A stretch of 64,000 nucleotides of DNA from Afipia sp049747295 (lineage in GTDB: Bacteria > Pseudomonadota > Alphaproteobacteria > Rhizobiales > Xanthobacteraceae). Positions 1-7,519 of the stretch are shown here, one piece after another; position 1 is the stretch's first letter; each line of letters opens with the position of its first letter. Below the pieces are notes generated by a model, which saw only the letters and a program-made list of their open reading frames with translations, ran no database searches and was not told the origin of the DNA. The stretch is from assembly GCF_049747295.1 (NCBI RefSeq), contig NZ_JBMHJM010000001.1, positions 4,836,001 through 4,900,000 of the forward strand. The letters run 5' to 3'. The position numbers and the translations under genes are program-made.

Positions 1-329
1 GGGGAATTGCGGATGCCGAGCGGCAGGGTCGACAGGACCGACATTGCGGCATCGGTAGATCTCAGCAGGGTCAAGCCGCCGCCGATCGCAAGCAAACTCG
101 TGGAGGCAAAGAACGCGGTGCCGTTCTGCAGCGAACCCATGATCTGCGTGTCGATGATCCGGACTTCGCGGTCTAGCATCCGCCGCATCCAGACCTCGCG
201 ATAGATATTCATGCGCGCGTTGAGGCTGTTGCGGCCGTGGGGCAGGCGTTCGAGGGTGATTGCGTAAAACGCCCAGGCAAGGACGAAGAAACCGATTGCG
301 AAGATGTCGGGCAGGGTGAACAGAGTCAC
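1..329 (-). CDS. DUF599 family inner-membrane protein (3' end cut by window edge)
   Basis: From a GTG at 329, with an AAGGAC ribosome-binding stretch a few bases upstream, the minus-strand frame stays open to the window edge and gives 109 residues. A hydrophobic helix covers residues 9-24. The blocks HGRNSLNARM (31-40), YREVWMRRML (43-52) and GSLQNGTAFFAS (65-76) are the conserved signature of the DUF599/COG3821 family of small multi-span membrane proteins, and a second hydrophobic stretch starts near residue 72. No biochemical role is established for the family. The gene is divergent from the glutathione S-transferase gene downstream. Family assignment is from motif recognition; function is unknown. 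Confidence 0.8.
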   Translation of the reverse strand, partial: MTLFTLPDIFAIGFFVLAWAFYAITLERLPHGRNSLNARMNIYREVWMRRMLDREVRIIDTQIMGSLQNGTAFFASTSLLAIGGGLTLLRSTDAAMSVLSTLPLGIRNS

Positions 330-451
330 GAGAGAAGTCCTTGCGACGTGCTTTGCCGTTGATGCTGCCACGGCGTGATCGGCGCGGCAACGCCGGTTGC
401 ACGAGCGCGGCGTGCCATGTCAACATGTTCCTGCAAACGGAGTTTTGATCG

Positions 452-1108
452 ATGGCGTTGACGCTGGTAATCGGCAACAAGAATTATTCATCATGGTCGA
501 TGCGGCCATGGATGGCGTTGAAAGCTTTCGGGATTCCGTTCAACGAAATCGTGATCCCGCTTTATACCGGCGACGCCGACAAGCGGCGTATCCTGGGCTT
601 TACGCAGTCCGGCAAGGTGCCCGCGCTGATCGACGGCGAGATTACTGTCTGGGACTCGCTTGCGATCATTGAATACCTCGCCGAACGGTTTCCCGATGCG
701 CATATCTGGCCGCAGGATCGCGCCAGCCGTGCGCATGCGCGGTCGATCTCGGCGGAAATGCACTCCGGCTTCATGGCGCTGCGCAATGAATGCGGCATGA
801 ACCTTCATCGGCCGGTCGGCGCGAAGCGGCTTTCGGACGAGGCCAAAGCCAATATCACGCGTATCCAGCAGATCTGGACGGACTGCCGTCAACGTCATGC
901 GGGCGAGGGGCCATATCTTTTCGGTGCTTTCAGCGGCGCCGACGCGATGTATGCGCCGGTGGTCCATCGCTTCCAGATCTACGCGATCGAGGTGACGCCT
1001 CCGGTCCGCGAATACATGGACACCATGCAGGCCAACACGGCTTTCAAGGAGTGGACAGAGGCGGGCCTCGCCGAAACGCTTCTCATTGAACGGTTCGAGG
1101 TCGAATAA
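452..1108 (+). CDS. Glutathione S-transferase family protein
   Basis: 218 residues, the usual size of a cytosolic GST. Residues 1-80 form the thioredoxin-like domain: the active-site stretch NYSSWSMRPW (11-20) supplies a serine where glutathione would be activated, GKVPALIDG carries the conserved cis-proline, and DSLAIIEYLAERFP is the Ser-containing glutathione gamma-glutamyl contact. The rest is the all-helical C-terminal domain. Such proteins conjugate or reduce electrophiles with glutathione in the cytoplasm; the substrate cannot be told. The ATG at 452 follows a GGAGTTTT stretch. The gene stands alone, followed after about 90 bp by a yidB-like gene on the same strand. Family call is firm, substrate unknown. 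Confidence 0.9.
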   Translation: MALTLVIGNKNYSSWSMRPWMALKAFGIPFNEIVIPLYTGDADKRRILGFTQSGKVPALIDGEITVWDSLAIIEYLAERFPDAHIWPQDRASRAHARSISAEMHSGFMALRNECGMNLHRPVGAKRLSDEAKANITRIQQIWTDCRQRHAGEGPYLFGAFSGADAMYAPVVHRFQIYAIEVTPPVREYMDTMQANTAFKEWTEAGLAETLLIERFEVE

Positions 1109-1200
1109 TCTCGCGGAAATTTGCTTGGCCGTTCGCTTGACCGGCGAACGTGAAGCGGCAATGGCTCCAACGATATCGAATTTGGATCTGGGGACTGCAC

Positions 1201-1569
1201 ATGGGAATTTTCGATACGTTGACCAGCGTGATGGCTTCGAAGGCGGCCGGCGCGATCGAGGCCGCTGTCATTCCGGTTGTTCTGAGCGAAGTGCTCGGCA
1301 ATGGCGGGGGGCAGGGCGGATTGTCCGCGATCGTCGCCAAGCTCGAGCAGGCCGGCCTCGGCGAGCAGGTCAAATCGTGGATCGGCACGGGGCAGAACCT
1401 TCCGATCAGCGCGCAGCAATTGCAGCAGGTCCTCGGCAGCGACGTGGTCAAGCAACTGGCGGGCCGCTTCGGCATTCCAGCGGACCAGCTCTCGACAGTC
1501 CTCGCTCAGGTTCTGCCGAACGCGGTGGACCACGCGAGCCCGTCCGGTACGCTTCCGCATACCGCCTAG
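1201..1569 (+). CDS. YidB-like (DUF937) protein
   Basis: 122 residues. The start at ATG 1201 is preferred because a GGGGA stretch lies about six bases upstream; an in-frame start at 1150 would add 17 residues without family similarity. The N-terminus (MGIFDTLTS), the Gly-rich segment GNGGGQGGL near residue 40 and the C-terminal blocks SWIGTGQNLPIS and FGIPADQLSTVLAQVLPNAVD match the YidB/DUF937 family, small helical proteins of unknown role found in many proteobacteria. The stop codon TAG is formed by the first bases of the adjacent palindromic repeat, so the last residues may have been changed when the repeat arrived. Confidence 0.8.
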   Translation: MGIFDTLTSVMASKAAGAIEAAVIPVVLSEVLGNGGGQGGLSAIVAKLEQAGLGEQVKSWIGTGQNLPISAQQLQQVLGSDVVKQLAGRFGIPADQLSTVLAQVLPNAVDHASPSGTLPHTA

Positions 1570-1717
1570 TGGGTGGTTCAGAAGCTAACGTCGTTTTCGC
1601 CGCGCATCCTTCAAGCGAACTTCTGAACCGAGAACCACGGAGCTGCGGTGCTCATTCGAATCCGAAGTTCGCTTCGAGGTGCATTGCAGCACGAGGCAAA
1701 TTTCGGATTTGGGACAC
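1567..1717 (-). repeat. Composite double-hairpin repeat, copy 1 (A-B orientation, diverged)
   Basis: Two adjacent imperfect palindromes. Hairpin A (1567-1638) has arms related to GGTTCAGAAGTTCGC and its complement; hairpin B (1647-1717) has arms related to CGAATCCGAAGTTCGC. This is the shortest and most diverged complete copy: the outer CTAG is kept only at the left end, where it supplies the stop codon of the yidB-like gene. Related copies lie at 2194-2360, 9729-9860, 29695-29861 and 42773-42936. Confidence 0.8.
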
Positions 1718-1993
1718 GACGGCGGTCGCTTCCCAAGTCTCTGACTTTGCTTGCAGAACGCCGGGAACCCGGATTATGCGGGTTGCGCGCGGCTGGACCC
1801 TGCTTTGCCCCTCATGCAGGTCGCAAAATCGGACTTATCATGTTGTAAAATAAGAATATTTTCAGTTGGTGTGCGGTGCGATTTGTCTGGCCAAAAGCCG
1901 ATCTTGCGTGCTATACGCCTGCCGGGCGTTCAAACGGGCCACTGCCGGGTCAACGGCAGGCCACCAAATGCGCGTATCGCGTGATGGAGCACG
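1718..1993. other. Intergenic stretch with no gene seen
   Basis: About 275 bases between repeat copy 1 and the small gene at 1994. Short open frames exist on both strands but have no convincing ribosome-binding sites or recognisable family features. A locally AT-rich patch around 1840-1865 could hold the promoter of the downstream small gene, but I cannot define -35 and -10 boxes with confidence. Confidence 0.4.
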
Positions 1994-2188
1994 GTGTTGA
2001 AGCACAAATTCGGCGTTGGAGAGACTGTTTATTTCACGGCAAGCAATGTGGCGCGGCCAGCTGCAAGCGGTATGTATGAGGTCATTCGCCTCCTGCCCAC
2101 GGATGGCGATGATTGCCAGTACCGGATCAAAAGCTCGACTGAAGCTTTCGAGCGCGTTGCCAAAGAAAGTCAGCTCGCTCAGACGTAA
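1994..2188 (+). CDS. Small conserved-type hypothetical protein
   Basis: 64 residues from a GTG preceded by GGAG. The protein begins LKHKFGVGETVYF and contains YEVIRLLPTDG and YRIKSSTEAFERVAKESQL: a soluble, compact, beta-rich looking sequence with the Gly-x-Val-Tyr and Tyr-Arg-Ile-Lys pattern that I associate with short conserved hypothetical proteins of Bradyrhizobium relatives. No function can be given. It sits between two copies of the composite repeat. Codon use resembles the neighbouring genes, which supports a real gene; the reading frame is the only one on either strand here with protein-like composition. Confidence 0.6.
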   Translation: MLKHKFGVGETVYFTASNVARPAASGMYEVIRLLPTDGDDCQYRIKSSTEAFERVAKESQLAQT

Positions 2189-2193
2189 GGCCT

Positions 2194-2360
2194 CTGGTGT
2201 CCCGAATCCAAAGTCCGCCTGACCGTGTAGCGCGCTCTGTAGCGGGCTTTGGATTCGAGAGGACACCAGTAGATCTATGATTCTGGTGTGGTTTAGGTTC
2301 AGAAGTTCGCTGGAAGGACTCGCTGGAAAAACCAGGCGAACTTCTGAACCACCACACTAG
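2194..2360 (+). repeat. Composite double-hairpin repeat, copy 2 (B-A orientation)
   Basis: Hairpin B (2194-2269) and hairpin A (2283-2360) are separated by 13 bases (2270-2282). B has arms close to GTGTCCCGAATCCAAAG and its complement around a roughly 24-base loop. A has arms TTCAGAAGTTCGC / GCGAACTTCTGAA around a roughly 25-base loop. The right end reads CACACTAG. It lies between a small hypothetical gene and a membrane-protein gene on the same strand. Confidence 0.88.
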
Positions 2361-2408
2361 CACGTGTAGCGCAGAGCGTGGTCTGGTTCGTCTCGAGGGA
2401 TACCGCAC

Positions 2409-3455
2409 ATGAACCAGGCATTGCCTTCATCAATTGACCAGTTGTGGCATTCGCCGACCCTGCCGATGTGGCTGACGGTCGCGGCGGCCGGCTTCTTTGC
2501 GATTGTCCTTCTGGTGACGCTGTTCCGTGCTGAGCGATCAGTCGCGAACGGAGCGCTGACCGTCATCACATTGCTGGCGATCGGTATTGCCGTTGCGACC
2601 ATGATGCGCGCCTCAGGCGATGGGGCCGCGCGACAGGCCGCAGGAATTGGGTCAGCGCTTCACTCGGCCGCGGCGCTGCCCGCGTTGTCGTGCCTTGATG
2701 GTCTGGCCGGGGAGAGCGTCGAGAACGCCTGCGAGAGGGCGTTGTTTGCGTCTGCCGATGCCGCCGCCGCCGCGGTGTCCTATACAGCCGCCCAAGTGAC
2801 GAGGCTTGCAAGCTTTGGAAATGTCGCGGCCGCCGACAAGGTCATGACCCCTGAATTGAACGCGCTTCGGCGCACGATCGAACGCGACCGTTACGGCCTT
2901 GTCGCCCATGTGCTCACCACACGCGACGGCTGCAGCCTCTCGGCGCCGTGTCCCTTCTTTCAATCGCTGACCAATTCGGCCCAGATCTCCTCGAATATGA
3001 CCGAGGACCTGTACGACGGGACCGTTGATCGGCACGCCGCCGCATGGGCTGCCGCGCCGGTTGTCGCCGGGACTGCTAACGCGCAAGGCGCGCCTCTGGC
3101 TGCGCTGGGAACCGTACCGCCGCCGGGACGGCCTGTCTCGGGAGACTTCCCGAGTGCCGCATCCATTCCGCCGGTCAGCATCATGAGCCCCGAGCCTTCC
3201 GGGCAGGGCTCGCAATCTGCGCCGCGTTCAGCGGAGAAATCGGAAAAATCAGCGGAGAAAGAAAAGGTCGAGACCATTGTCTCAACGCCCGCGCGGCCTT
3301 CACCCGGTGCAACCTTGATCCCGCCACCAGCGCCTGCTGCCGCGAAGCCACCGCCGGCTGCCAAGAAGCCCGCACCGCCGAAATCGCGTGCACAAGCACC
3401 AGCACAGACCCCGGTGCAGCTTGCGCCGCCGGCCGCGCAGAGCGAAGATAACTAA
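2409..3455 (+). CDS. Hypothetical membrane protein with proline-rich tail
   Basis: 348 residues. Two membrane helices are visible at about residues 20-39 and 50-67. The next 150 residues are Ala-rich, with scattered cysteines (SCLDG, ENACERAL, DGCSLSAPCPFF) that could pair outside the cytoplasm. After residue 220 the sequence becomes low-complexity: a Ser/Lys/Glu patch (EKSEKSAEKEK) and then a Pro/Ala/Lys-rich tail. I recognise this as a conserved hypothetical type of the Bradyrhizobium group but know no function. ATG 2409 is about 50 bp after the repeat. A DUF1489 gene follows after 47 bp on the same strand and could be cotranscribed. Confidence 0.7.
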   Translation: MNQALPSSIDQLWHSPTLPMWLTVAAAGFFAIVLLVTLFRAERSVANGALTVITLLAIGIAVATMMRASGDGAARQAAGIGSALHSAAALPALSCLDGLAGESVENACERALFASADAAAAAVSYTAAQVTRLASFGNVAAADKVMTPELNALRRTIERDRYGLVAHVLTTRDGCSLSAPCPFFQSLTNSAQISSNMTEDLYDGTVDRHAAAWAAAPVVAGTANAQGAPLAALGTVPPPGRPVSGDFPSAASIPPVSIMSPEPSGQGSQSAPRSAEKSEKSAEKEKVETIVSTPARPSPGATLIPPPAPAAAKPPPAAKKPAPPKSRAQAPAQTPVQLAPPAAQSEDN

Positions 3456-3502
3456 CCCTCCATTTCTCTGAGATGCGTGATGCGTCTCTGTGATCGTCAG
3501 AT

Positions 3503-3940
3503 ATGTCACTTCACCTCATCAAGCTCAGCGTCGGTGCGACGTCCGTCAAGGATTTGAAGGACTGGATCGCCGAGCGCGTTCGTCAGGCCAAGGCAAAGGG
3601 ACAGCCGGGGCGCCATATCCACGTCACGCGGATGACGCCGAAGCGCGAAGAGGAACTGCTCGACGGCGGATCGATCTACTGGGTGATCAAAGGTGAAATC
3701 GCCGCGCGCGAGAAACTCGTCGGCATCGAGCCTTTCCGTGACAGTGAGGGCATCGGACGGTGCCGCCTGATCATGGAGCCGAAGTTGATCGCGGTGTCGC
3801 CGCGGCCGATGCGCCCGTTCCAGGGCTGGCGCTATCTGAACGCGAAAGATGCACCGCCGGACCTTGGCAAAGCTGCCGAAGGCGTGGCGGCCATGCCGGA
3901 GCCGATGCGACGTGAACTGCGCGAGCTCGGTCTTCTTTAG
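3503..3940 (+). CDS. DUF1489 family protein
   Basis: 145 residues, close to the usual family length. Recognisable blocks are LHLIKLSVG at the N-terminus, HVTRMTPKREEELLDGGSIY and WVIKGEIAAREKL in the middle, and RPFQGWRYL near residue 110, all typical of the alphaproteobacterial DUF1489 proteins. The family is uncharacterised; its conserved TRM and RPFQGWRYL segments resemble a nucleic-acid or substrate binding surface, but that is only an inference. The gene ends five bases from the end of the convergent panC gene, so transcripts of the two must overlap or terminate within coding DNA; no terminator hairpin fits between them. Confidence 0.85.
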   Translation: MSLHLIKLSVGATSVKDLKDWIAERVRQAKAKGQPGRHIHVTRMTPKREEELLDGGSIYWVIKGEIAAREKLVGIEPFRDSEGIGRCRLIMEPKLIAVSPRPMRPFQGWRYLNAKDAPPDLGKAAEGVAAMPEPMRRELRELGLL

Positions 3941-3945
3941 GTTGC

Positions 3946-4800
3946 TCAGCCTTTGACGTTGTCGATCAGGCGGGTGGTGCCGAGTTTGGCCGCCACCAGC
4001 AAGCGGACGGGACCGTCATCCATCGTTGAAATCGGCGCCAGCGTTTCCGCGTGCCGCGCTTCAAGATAGTCGACCTCGGCGAAGCCGGCCTCCTTGATCG
4101 CGGTCACACCGTCCGCCAAAGCGATCTTGAAGTCGTCGCCCGCCTGCAGTCGCTTCGACGTCATCTTGAGCGTGCGGAAGAGCACCGGCGCGATGCGGCG
4201 CTCCTCCGGCGACAGGTAGACGTTACGCGAGGCCATCGCGAGGCCATCGCGTTCTCGGATGATCGCGCCGCCCACGATCCTGACGCCGAGGTCGAGATCG
4301 CGCGCCATGCGCGTGACCACTTTGAGCTGCTGAAAGTCCTTCTCGCCGAAGAACGCCATATCCGGCCGCACCTGTGTGAACAGCTTCGCCACGACGGTTG
4401 CGACCCCGCCGAAGAAATGGGGGCGGAAGCGGTCTTCCAGTCCAGCAAGGGCCGGACCTTCGGGAGCAACCCTGGTGGCGAAGCCCTCCGGGTACATCGT
4501 CTTCGCGTCGGGATTCCAGACGAGATCGACACCTTCCGCGGCGAGCTTGGCGATGTCCTCTTTCCACGTCCGCGGGTAGGAGCCGAGGTCCTCATGCGCC
4601 GCAAACTGCGTCGGGTTCACGAAAATCGAAACCACGACCTTCTTGGCGCGTCGCTTAGCCAGGCGCACCAGCGACACATGGCCGTCATGGAGAGCTCCCA
4701 TGGTTGGGACAAGGCCGACCGTGGCGTTGCGCTTGCCGAGTTCAGTTCGGGCGCGGTGAAGGGATGAGAGCGTACGGGCAATGATGGGGGCGTGGGGCAT
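3946..4800 (-). CDS. panC: Pantothenate synthetase (pantoate--beta-alanine ligase)
   Basis: Joins pantoate and beta-alanine with ATP to make pantothenate, the precursor of coenzyme A, in the cytoplasm. The 284-residue protein matches the family length when started at ATG 4800 (MPHAPIIARTL); an upstream in-frame ATG at 4824 would add eight residues. Seen are PTMGALHDGH (the HxGH-type nucleotide motif), FVNPTQF, GEKDFQQL, and the SRNVYLSPEER pyrophosphate loop. No panB or panD is adjacent. It converges with DUF1489 and is divergent from mipZ, with about 190 bases between the two starts. Confidence 0.97.
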   Translation of the reverse strand: MPHAPIIARTLSSLHRARTELGKRNATVGLVPTMGALHDGHVSLVRLAKRRAKKVVVSIFVNPTQFAAHEDLGSYPRTWKEDIAKLAAEGVDLVWNPDAKTMYPEGFATRVAPEGPALAGLEDRFRPHFFGGVATVVAKLFTQVRPDMAFFGEKDFQQLKVVTRMARDLDLGVRIVGGAIIRERDGLAMASRNVYLSPEERRIAPVLFRTLKMTSKRLQAGDDFKIALADGVTAIKEAGFAEVDYLEARHAETLAPISTMDDGPVRLLVAAKLGTTRLIDNVKG

Positions 4801-4950
4801 TCGTGTCGCGCGATGTCCGGGCAATTGATCGTTAAGTGAGCGCCGACCTTAACAAAGGTCGCAGCAAGAGGCCATCTGCATCGCGTTCGCAAACACGCCA
4901 TACGCGTCGGCCAGTTCACGATGAGCCAAATCGATCGAAGCATTTTGCTT

Positions 4951-4965
4951 GATTCTTTTTGAGTC
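4951..4965. promoter_or_regulatory. Two GANTC (CcrM methylation) sites upstream of mipZ
   Basis: GATTC at 4951-4955 and GAGTC at 4961-4965 lie 30-44 bases before the mipZ start codon. GANTC is the target of the cell-cycle adenine methyltransferase CcrM of alphaproteobacteria, and in Caulobacter promoter methylation is reported to stimulate mipZ. Two sites within 15 bases is denser than the one per 256 bases expected by chance. That they act here is inferred. Confidence 0.5.
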
Positions 4966-4994
4966 TGACTGGAAGTATTGCGCGGGGGACGTTG

Positions 4995-5915
4995 ATGCTG
5001 CTGCAGGCAACTCAGGGACGATCAGGTTCGGCGCATGTCGTTGTTCTTGGCAACGAGAAGGGCGGCTCGGGCAAATCCACCACCGCGCTTCACATCGCCG
5101 TGGCTCTCCTGAAGGCTGGACAGCGCGTCGCGACGATCGATCTCGATTCCCGGCAGAAAAGCTTCACCCGCTACATCGACAACCGGCGCGCCTGGGCCAA
5201 ACGGACCGGCATCGACCTTGAACTGCCGCATCACTGTTGCGTCGCTTTGGGCGACAGCATGAAGATCGACGACAACGAGGTGTCCGAATTCGGACAATTC
5301 TCGGCGGCCATCAGCGCGGTCGAGAAAACCTGCGACTTCATCGTCATCGATACCCCGGGGACCGACAATTATCTCATGCGGTTGGCTCATTCGATGGCCG
5401 ACACGCTAGTGACCCCGCTGAACGATAGCTTCCTCGATTTCGACGTACTGGGAACAGTGGACCCGACGACGTATTCGGTGATCGGCGAAAGCCACTACGC
5501 CACGATGGTGAGAGCGGCCCGCAAGCAGCGCCGCGACCTCGACGGCGTTACCACCGACTGGATCGTGGTGCGAAATCGGCTGTCGATGCTGGGCTCGCGC
5601 AACAAGCAACTGATCGCGGAGGGGCTCGATCAGTTGTCGTTTCGTCTCGGCTTCCGTCCCATCGACGGATTTGCCGAGCGGGTGGTTTACCGTGAGTTCT
5701 TTCCACGGGGACTGACAGCCCTCGACGACCTCAACGCGGCGACCCTGGGAGCCCGTCCCAATATGTCGCATGTCACTGCCCGTGAGGAGGTGACGGCCTT
5801 GTTGCGCCACCTGAAGTTGCCCATCGATGAGCGGGGGCGCCGACGGGCGGCGAACCGGGCCGAATGGTTCGCCCAGACCGACCAGCCGCTCGAGATGCAC
5901 GATCTGATCGCATAA
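4995..5915 (+). CDS. mipZ: Cell-division plane positioning ATPase MipZ
   Basis: ParA/MinD-type ATPase that forms a bipolar gradient and prevents FtsZ assembly away from midcell in alphaproteobacteria. The 306-residue protein has the deviant Walker A GNEKGGSGKST near residue 17, IDLDSRQKSFTRY with the following NRRAW segment, the Walker B-like FIVIDTPGTDN, and the MipZ-specific NDSFLDFDVLGTVDP and VYREFFPRGLT blocks. ATG 4995 is chosen because a GGGGGAC ribosome-binding site precedes it and because it starts just before the VVVLGNEKGG strand as in Caulobacter MipZ. An in-frame start 36 bases upstream is less likely. The gene is monocistronic, divergent from panC. Confidence 0.95.
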   Translation: MLLQATQGRSGSAHVVVLGNEKGGSGKSTTALHIAVALLKAGQRVATIDLDSRQKSFTRYIDNRRAWAKRTGIDLELPHHCCVALGDSMKIDDNEVSEFGQFSAAISAVEKTCDFIVIDTPGTDNYLMRLAHSMADTLVTPLNDSFLDFDVLGTVDPTTYSVIGESHYATMVRAARKQRRDLDGVTTDWIVVRNRLSMLGSRNKQLIAEGLDQLSFRLGFRPIDGFAERVVYREFFPRGLTALDDLNAATLGARPNMSHVTAREEVTALLRHLKLPIDERGRRRAANRAEWFAQTDQPLEMHDLIA

Positions 5916-6277
5916 AGCGTTTTCGAGCGAAAACGCGTCAAAACAGGAATTCCACGCTTCGGCTCTAAGCCGAAGCTATGGGCATCAAAAAGCCTACCTA
6001 AAAGGCACACGCGAAAAAGTTCCGACTGGAACCGGCGATTTTTCATCAAAAACCGCGGACCTTTCGCCATTTGGCAAGGTTGTTCGTAAGTCTAAAATTG
6101 GCACGGTTGCTGCATTGCACCTAATACAATGGTGTTAGGGCAACATTGCCTCGATTTTAGGTGCTTTTGTCACGGGGATGTTACGAACTATATGGACAAG
6201 AGCGACGGATTCTAAAACACTCTCTGGGGCGCGGTCGGGTTCCTTCCAGCCGAGCCCTAAACCCCGGTGGGGACGAT
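5916..6277. other. Intergenic region with hairpins and an inverted repeat
   Basis: 362 bases without a gene. It begins with two short dyads directly after the mipZ stop: GCGTTTTCG/CGAAAACGC (5917-5936), a palindrome type common between genes of this bacterial group, and GCTTCGGCT/AGCCGAAGC (5959-5979). Further on is a set of related half-sites (6115-6164, listed separately). No small open frame with a convincing start was found. The alpha/beta hydrolase promoter probably lies in the second half. Confidence 0.5.
6115..6164. promoter_or_regulatory. Three-part inverted repeat upstream of the alpha/beta hydrolase gene
   Basis: CCTAATAC (6120-6127) and GTGTTAGG (6132-6139) form an eight-base dyad with one mismatch around a 4-base centre. 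It extends to TTGC on the left and GCAA on the right. A third half-site, TTAGGTGC (6157-6164), is the exact complement of GCACCTAA (6117-6124). The arrangement looks like a repressor or activator operator. The protein that would bind it is unknown. Confidence 0.35.
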
Positions 6278-7126
6278 ATGAAGCGTGGATTGATCATTCT
6301 GCTCGGCTTGTTTGCGGTGGCGACTGTCGCCTATTTCACCGCGAGCAAATGGGCTATTCGCCACGAAACCATCAGCTTCTTTGATGAGACCCGTCAACGT
6401 CCGGTCGACGTCGCGATTGCTGTTCGCCGCGACAAGGAAATGAAAGCCGACGCCGGAATGGGCGTGTTGCCGGTCGCCATCATCAATCACGGTAATACCG
6501 TCAAGTTTACTGAATACTCGTTCCTCGCCAACGTGCTTGCGGCGCGTGGTTACCTCGCGATCAGCATCCAGCACGATCTCGCGTCCGATGCACCGCTGGT
6601 GACGAAGGTGGGCGAACTCTATGTCGGCCGTCTGCCGGTGTATGAGCGTGGCGTGCAGAACATCGAGTTCACCATCGCGAAGATGAAGAAGATCCAGCCG
6701 AACGCGGATTACGATCATCTGACGATGGTCGGCCATTCCAATGGCGGCGACATCGCTATGTACTTCGCCAAGCTGCATCCGGAGAACGTGAAGAAGGTTG
6801 TCACGCTCGACAATCTGCGCGTGCCGTTCCTCACCGAAGGCAAGTTCAAGATCCTGTCGTTTCGATCGAAGGACCCTGTGTTCAAGGCCGACCCGGGCGT
6901 GGTCCCGAATGACGATATCTGCGAGCAGACCGGTATCACCGTGGTCAACACCGGCTTCCAGCACGTGGACATGAGCGATCGTGGTCCTGAAAACGTGAAG
7001 GAATCGATCCAGCAGACGCTCGACAAATTCCTCGCGGATGACAGTAAGCTTTCGCCGGTCGATACCCGCAAGATCAGCGTGCCGAAGCCGGGCCCTGTTG
7101 CGCAGGTCGCTCCCCCAGTCAATTAG
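6278..7126 (+). CDS. Alpha/beta hydrolase fold protein, membrane-anchored or exported
   Basis: 282 residues from ATG 6278, which has GGTGGGGACG immediately upstream. Residues 4-22 are a hydrophobic signal or anchor segment, so the enzyme domain should face the periplasm. The fold is indicated by the oxyanion strand VAIINHGNT, the nucleophile elbow GHSNGG near residue 151, and the late FQHVDMSD segment that can carry the catalytic His. The tail after residue 255 is Pro/Val-rich. The substrate cannot be read from sequence; esterases, lipases and dienelactone hydrolases share this pattern. It is followed by a clear intrinsic terminator, so the gene is probably its own transcription unit. Confidence 0.8.
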   Translation: MKRGLIILLGLFAVATVAYFTASKWAIRHETISFFDETRQRPVDVAIAVRRDKEMKADAGMGVLPVAIINHGNTVKFTEYSFLANVLAARGYLAISIQHDLASDAPLVTKVGELYVGRLPVYERGVQNIEFTIAKMKKIQPNADYDHLTMVGHSNGGDIAMYFAKLHPENVKKVVTLDNLRVPFLTEGKFKILSFRSKDPVFKADPGVVPNDDICEQTGITVVNTGFQHVDMSDRGPENVKESIQQTLDKFLADDSKLSPVDTRKISVPKPGPVAQVAPPVN

Positions 7127-7167
7127 TACCGCGGTCAATCAATTAAGAACCTCGTAGCATCTGCAGC

Positions 7168-7196
7168 GGCCCGTCTTTCCGAGACGGGCCCTTTTT
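7168..7196 (+). terminator. Intrinsic terminator of the alpha/beta hydrolase gene
   Basis: A perfect nine-base stem, GGCCCGTCT (7168-7176) with AGACGGGCC (7182-7190), a five-base loop, then CTTTTTC. It lies 41 bases after the stop codon. Confidence 0.9.
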
Positions 7197-7328
7197 CAAG
7201 CAGCTCTCTTAACGTTTCTGACGAGCACGTGAATTCGCGGAATTTGTCCTGTTACGTGCTTGATCCCGCCACATTCCATTGCTGCCATATCTCCCGCGAC
7301 TACGGACATCGTATTTGTGAGGTGAGTG

Positions 7329-7508
7329 ATGACCAGCTTCTCTTCTCCGTCTCCCAATCTCGTCCCTTCGATGGAAGATCAAGCGAGGCTCGCGATCAGC
7401 GACGATGAATGCATGGTGCGATTGGCGCGCGCGGTGGAACAGCACGACGATCGCAGGCTTCAGGAAGTTGCGCAGCTGATCGGCAGGCTGGCCATTACGA
7501 TTGAATAG
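7329..7508 (+). CDS. Small hypothetical protein
   Basis: 59 residues from an ATG preceded by GGTGAG; a GTG one codon upstream is possible. After a Ser/Pro-rich start, residues 16-55 look like two amphipathic helices with acidic and basic faces (EDQARLAISDDECM and RLARAVEQHDDRRLQEVAQL). I recognise no family. The frame has ordinary codon use for this genome and ends 12 bases before the end of the convergent CNNM-type gene. A real but unassigned small protein is the likeliest reading; a chance frame cannot be excluded. Confidence 0.45.
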   Translation: MTSFSSPSPNLVPSMEDQARLAISDDECMVRLARAVEQHDDRRLQEVAQLIGRLAITIE

Positions 7509-7519
7509 CGCGGATCCGG

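Noticed and set aside
1718..1993. Plus- and minus-strand frames of 65-135 codons between the first two repeats.
   Set aside because: Composition is not protein-like, they run through the palindromic repeats, and the well-started small gene at 1994 overlaps them.
4801..4824. Upstream ATG of panC adding eight residues.
   Set aside because: The start at 4800 gives the usual PanC length and N-terminus; the extra residues are not typical.
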